Shown here: one piece after another, positions 55,101 to 61,100 of the stretch | How the letters are laid out: each line of letters begins with the position of its first letter | Position numbering within the stretch: position 1 is the stretch's first letter | NCBI GenBank assembly: GCA_013399695.1 | Contig: VXAU01002492.1 | Location: 1,251,854 to 1,315,853, forward strand | Origin: Formicarius rufipectus | Taxonomy: Eukaryota > Chordata > Aves > Passeriformes > Formicariidae | Direction: 5' to 3' | DNA length: 64,000 bases | The notes under the pieces: model-generated | Seen by the model: the letters and a program-made list of their open reading frames with translations, nothing else | What the model was told of the DNA's origin: nothing | The model's database searches: none | Program-made: the position numbers and the translations under genes

Positions 55101-58100
55101 AAACAACTTACCATACTTACACCACAAGCTGTTCCTTCTGCTGCGGGCATGAACTTTGTCTCACACCTGTGACCCACTTTGTGACACCAGAGAGATTTGC
55201 ATATATCCTGAAAAGGAGAAAGTACTTACTACACAATTCATAACTCCCATTATTTACCAGTGTTTAGAAAGACTAACAAGTGAGACATGCCTTTGCTACC
55301 TTAAAAGACACATAAATAAACTCTTCTCTGAGTTTAGAAAAGCCTGGTTTTAACGCTCATAGCATAGCCATATCGTGTAGGTTGCCCTCTCATTTATGCA
55401 CCATTTCACTACATATTTTTAAAAACTGTTTGAGTGTGAGATTATAATAGAACAAAAACAGTGTTAAAAAGTTCAAGGCTAAAATTTCACTGAGTCTACA
55501 GGGACTATAATACTCTGAAGAGACAAGATTTTCTAAACCACACAAGATATCTGGACAGACAGTCTGTGCACAGTGCTGTTCACTCTCTCTTCTTTGTAGA
55601 AGAAACACAGCTGCCATCACTTGATAAATGTGGTTAGCATAAAATAAATCAAAATACTCCAGGACAATAACAGGAGTAAAAGAAATTACAATATTTCTTT
55701 TCAGAATGAGGAGTCCAGATTATTTTAAAAACACTTTCTCTGAAGAGATCAGTAAGGAGTGTAACAGTCACTAAAATAATGGGTTAATCTAAATTAATCC
55801 TTCATCATGAAGTCAAGAGTATGAGTTACATTTCATTGCTTTAAAATAACCCCATAGATCTCTTCCAAACTTTTTGCTGTCAAGGCATAAAAGTAAAACA
55901 CAAGAAACTCGGTCCTCCTTACCCCACACCCCACACAAGCTTTGATCAAAACTCTACTGCCTGCGAATTTCCCTTAGCAGAGCAGGCAAGGGCTCAGGGC
56001 TGACCCGGTCTCAGCTGCACTCCTTGTGACTCCTGGAAAGAGCACATTTCCTTCTGAAACTCCCCTGGGACTGTGATATTCCTCAAAAGAGGCCAGTACC
56101 TTCAAAGCCAATTGCCAAGCAAGGTAAGGCAGAGAAACAGCCCAGGCCTCTGAAGAACACTGTGGTACTTGTACTTATTCAGGGAACTGCAGTTCTCTAA
56201 TGCCATTTAACTTCTCAAAAGTATATCGATAGGTACCTTTACAAAGCTGAGGTTGCATAGTTTTGCTTTCATTCCAAATTGCCATTTGCACTGGGTATCA
56301 GCATCATAGATCTGCCCTGGCAGTTTGTCAGGGTATTTATACTGTCCTGTTTGCTTAGGTTCATCAATCAGGCAGGCAGCTTGAGCTGTACTATAATGAG
56401 AATGTAAATTAATCATGACTATGATCTTTATATCAAAATATTTTAATTTGCTACAGACCAGCACAAATACATACGATGGTATACAGTACCTTTAACTAGT
56501 TCTAGAGGTATGCTCTGAAATGGGGAATATCTGCTTGCAGGAGCCAAAAGATCTTGACATCTTGTTGGTAGCCTGACCTGCAAAGTTTTAAGGAAGCAGG
56601 AATTTCCAGGCTTTGGGACTGTTGTGACAATAAGAAAGACTGATGTCAAATTCTTTTCCTCCCTTTATTCCTGAGTAACCAAGAGCAACGTGACCTAGTC
56701 TGCTTCTTTCCCTTAAATGGATTCCCCAAATCAGGGATGAACAGAATCAGCAGGCGTGTCCCATTCCAGCATTCCCTTTCTGTGGATTCACTGACATGTG
56801 ACCTTTCAGTTTGCAGTTTTCTTCTGTACTCAAAACATGTTGGTTCACTACAGAAGAAAAAAAACATCCCCAGAACTCTGTTACCTTTCCTGGCTGCTAC
56901 TCCAAGATACTGACTGGGAATTCAAGGATCAGATCCACAGAATTCTCTAGGTGTCTGATTCTCCCTCTAAGGAATTAACATCTAAAATGCCTGTGCTGCT
57001 CTCAAGTCACAGCACTGCCCACACATTCTTTAGTAACTGTGCAGAGTCTACCCATGTATGACAAACAAAAAAAGGGAAATTTTAAAGTAATAATTAAACA
57101 CTGACTGAAAAACAGCTCCTTTAAGAACATCACTGATTTATGTCAACATGCTGGAGAAATAACTGACATCTTTCTTTTTCCTTTTTGTTTCCCCAAAAAA
57201 ACAGGATGTGAAAAATCCAAAGTGTCCTTTACTCATGTCAGGAGCTAGAGCAAGAGAGAAACTCCAGTGAGAAAAGCCACTAATGTTCCTTTACATTTTG
57301 TAATGACTTTGGTACCACTGTGTCTGCCCTCTTTTGTGTGCACTTCCTACTAATTCTCTAATAAACCTCGCTGCTGACAGGAATGCCTGGGAAAGAATGA
57401 TACGCCAGTCATTACTGCAGGGTATTCCTGGAGGGTGAAATGCATGCTTTGGACAGAAGGCAGGACAAAAGCACTTACATGCCACAGCCCCTCTCTGCTT
57501 CAGCAGCCCGGGTGTGTGGGCTCACACACCACATGGGCTGGAGCACTTTTTAAAAGAGGTGAGTTTCACACTTCAGTAATTTTTATGCCGTTCAAGAATT
57601 CAAGCCAAGTTCCTAAAGCTGCATTCCCTGGCACCAGCCCAGATTTACATCTGACCTACCTGAGAAATTTGTTGAGATACTGCCTGCTGCAAACAGACCA
57701 AGAAAACACGCCATTGTTTCCAGTGAGTGTGGGAGACATAATATTACCCTCAGCCTTCCTACAAGCATTTCCTTCTCCGTCGTGAATCATGCCAAAGCTG
57801 AAAAGAGAACCAGGTGGGAGAGCAAAAATCTGGATTAAACAGAAGCAAGACAAAATTTGGGGCAAAAGAAACGCTTTCTGGGGAGCAGTTCTATGCTTGA
57901 ACTCCACAGGGAATGTGGAATTCATCCCTTTCAGAAGGGATGAAAACATATGCACTACACCAATGGCTATTAGTACGAAACAAGCTCCAATTAACATCAA
58001 TTTTTTGTCATCACACAATTGTCTGATGAGAAAAAGAGAGTCAAGTTCCAAGGAAGACCCACACTGGTGCTGCAGACTGTGTCCACAGTTTCCCAGTTAA

Positions 58101-61100
58101 GCCATTTCTCATTCCCAAAGTGGAACTGTTCCATGGTGAGATGGAGGGCAGTCCTGGGTCTTATGTTCAGCCACACATGTATTTGCCTATGAATCTGTCA
58201 GCTTAAAACATGCAGAGTGAGCCTGTCTCTGCCCAGGGATAATGCCTGGCATGGAGATCAGAATCCAGGGAAATCCCAGACTCACAGAGCCATAGGAATA
58301 TACCTTAAGTGTCCTCCTACCAGGGGGAAGAGCTACAGAGATTGCAGAATGTTTCTGCATTCAATCTGCAGCAGAAGAAATGGGCATGAATCAACAGAAT
58401 ACTAGGTACAAATATAAAAATATCATTATTTTTCTGATTTTGGCCACTAACTTGCTGTATTATCTCAAGCAAATCACTTTTTCCCCCTCTCACCTTTGTT
58501 ATACAGTGCCACTTACTTTGTTTAGAACTGAATTCTTCAGTGGGAACACTGCTTCTTATAGGGTGCTTTGCTCAGTCTGAGCATCATAAGGCCCAGCTTT
58601 TACTATGAGAGGTGTTAGGATGATATAAAGAATAATAAGCAATAATTTTTTAAAAATCACATTATAATGTCAAATTAATGGGCATTTTATGGATATAATA
58701 GAGCTAATTTTTTAGGGTTTTTTTCCTTTCATTGTTCTGTATTTACTCACTGTACAGGAGGATATCTGTGAATTTCTATGTCTTTTGGATAGAACCTTCA
58801 TCATCTGTTACTTCAATATTGTAGTACATTGGTGACTTTATGAATGCAATCTGTGCATGTGCAGGGAATATTTAATTTGCTGGCCTCAGTCCTCCACTGC
58901 TATAAATTATTACAGCTCATCAGAGTTACTGCATGTGTTGCCACCAGCTGAGGCTCCAAACTTCCTAAAATATATGTCTCTTTCTACAAATGGACAAGAA
59001 AAGTACCAGCTGAGCTTGCATTTTAGAATCCTTCACAAAATACTGTGTTCCCATGCACTGCAGCCAGAGAATCCCCACATTATATCCCACTGACACAACG
59101 GGCTCTGAACACCCCCAGGAGCTGTTAAGCTTTCAGGTAAAAACACAATTAAAATGCCTTTCAGACCCCTAAAATATCTAACCAGCTTGTCAGTGGAGCA
59201 CAGAGCGTGGTCTGTAGAGTACACAATATTCTCCTCCTATGAAACCCTTTGGTTAACACATTCACAGAGGACCTCAGCACTTCCAAGGCTGTCATAGGTC
59301 TTTTTTGCCTTCCAGGAGTCCCTTTATCACAGAGACCAAATGCTGTTGTCTTACATCACATACTAGCTAGTCTCAGGAACATGAACACAAATGATCATAA
59401 AGACACTTTGTATCTGGCACAAGCTTTTCCCAGGGGACACGATGCATTTTGTTAGACAGGACTATGGAAGCATACCAAAGAAAGGTTGAAAAACATGTGA
59501 ATCAAAGGCAGCAGTGAAAAAAGGAGGGGGAAAAAAGGAAAAATTTAAAAAAATTCCAAGCATAATCTCTCAAAGCAAATAAGAAGATAAAAAGGGAGGT
59601 GAACATTAGGAGACTAAATGGGATAATTCTTGAAAAATAAGATATGGGCCTGATTCTCTCCTAATACTGATCAATAAAAATGTACTGAGGTCTATGAAAT
59701 TGCATTACTGTGACAGGAGGATCAAACAATATGTATTTTACACATTTAGTCGCTTTGAATGCTTTGGCACAAGTCCCATGGGCTTCACTGGTAGCTGGAT
59801 TATTCTTTAATTCCTTATTTCCCTTCAGATGCACAGAAATCTGTGACAGGGTCACTCATGTAGACATTAGGTCATAGTATGTAGTGCAGAGCATATTTGT
59901 ACAATGAAAACTAAATAGTCCTGATTCAGTCATGCAGAACCAGAAGGCTCCATGCCTTGGCCAATCAGCAGAATACAGCACCACTGCTTTCCAAAGACAC
60001 TCTGTGCATCAGTGTCACTGCACAAAACAAAGATCCTATGCCCAGGCCACCCTTAAACCATGTTTCATGTTCCTCTTCCATGAGGAAGTTTTCTCAAATA
60101 GCCAGTCTAAATAAAAATCTCCTGGCACAACTTGAGGCCATTTCCCCTTGACCTGTCCCTGTTCCCTGGAGCAGAGCCCGACCCTCCTGAGAGGGACTTG
60201 CAGAGCCAGAAGGTCCCCCCTGAGCCTCCTTTTCTCCAGGCTGAGCTCCCCCAGCTGCTCCTGCTGCTCCAGCCCCTTCCCAGCTCTGTTCCCATCCCTG
60301 GACACACTTGACCACCTCCTTCTTGTTATGAGAAGCCAAAAACCTACCCCAGGATTTGAGGTTTCTCAGCGGAGCCCAGCACAGGGGGGCAATTATTTCT
60401 CTGGTCCTGTGGCCACATTATTTTTGATACAGCCCAGGTGCCAGTGGCTTCCTTGCCCACCTGGGCTCCTTTCAGCCACTGCCAACCAGCACTCCCATGT
60501 CTTTTTCCAGCATTCCAGCCCCTCTGCCCCAGCCTGGAGCTTCAGGGGCTTGTGGTGACCCAAGTGCAGGACCTGGCATTGACCTTGTTGAACCTCATAG
60601 AGACTCCTCAGTCCATGGATTCAGCCTGTCCAGATCCCTCTACAGAACCCTCTGACAGATCAACTCCCCCACCCAGCTTGGTGTCATCTGTGAGCTTACT
60701 GAGGGGACACTTGAGCCCCTTGTATCATTGATAAAGGTATTAAACAGACGTGGTGCCAGTTCTGATCTCTGGGGAACATCACTGGTGACCAACCATCAGC
60801 TGGATGTAACTCCAGCCCCAACCACTCTCTGGGCTCCAAAGGATCTGTGTTTAGGATCACCCAATCCAAATGACCTACATTTAACTGATTTATATGACCT
60901 GAGCTATGTTTCCATTCACTTATGCATTTGTTTACAGAAAAAGCAGCTTACTTGTGTCCAGACTCGTGAGCAATTGTAAAAGCCAGTCCCAGGCCTGTAT
61001 CTTCATTAATGGTGCAACTGCGGTACTTGCTGCACATGCCACTGATAGGGGCAAATCCTGCAGGAAGGAAGCAGTTGAACAGCTTGGTCCTCTCCAGAAT

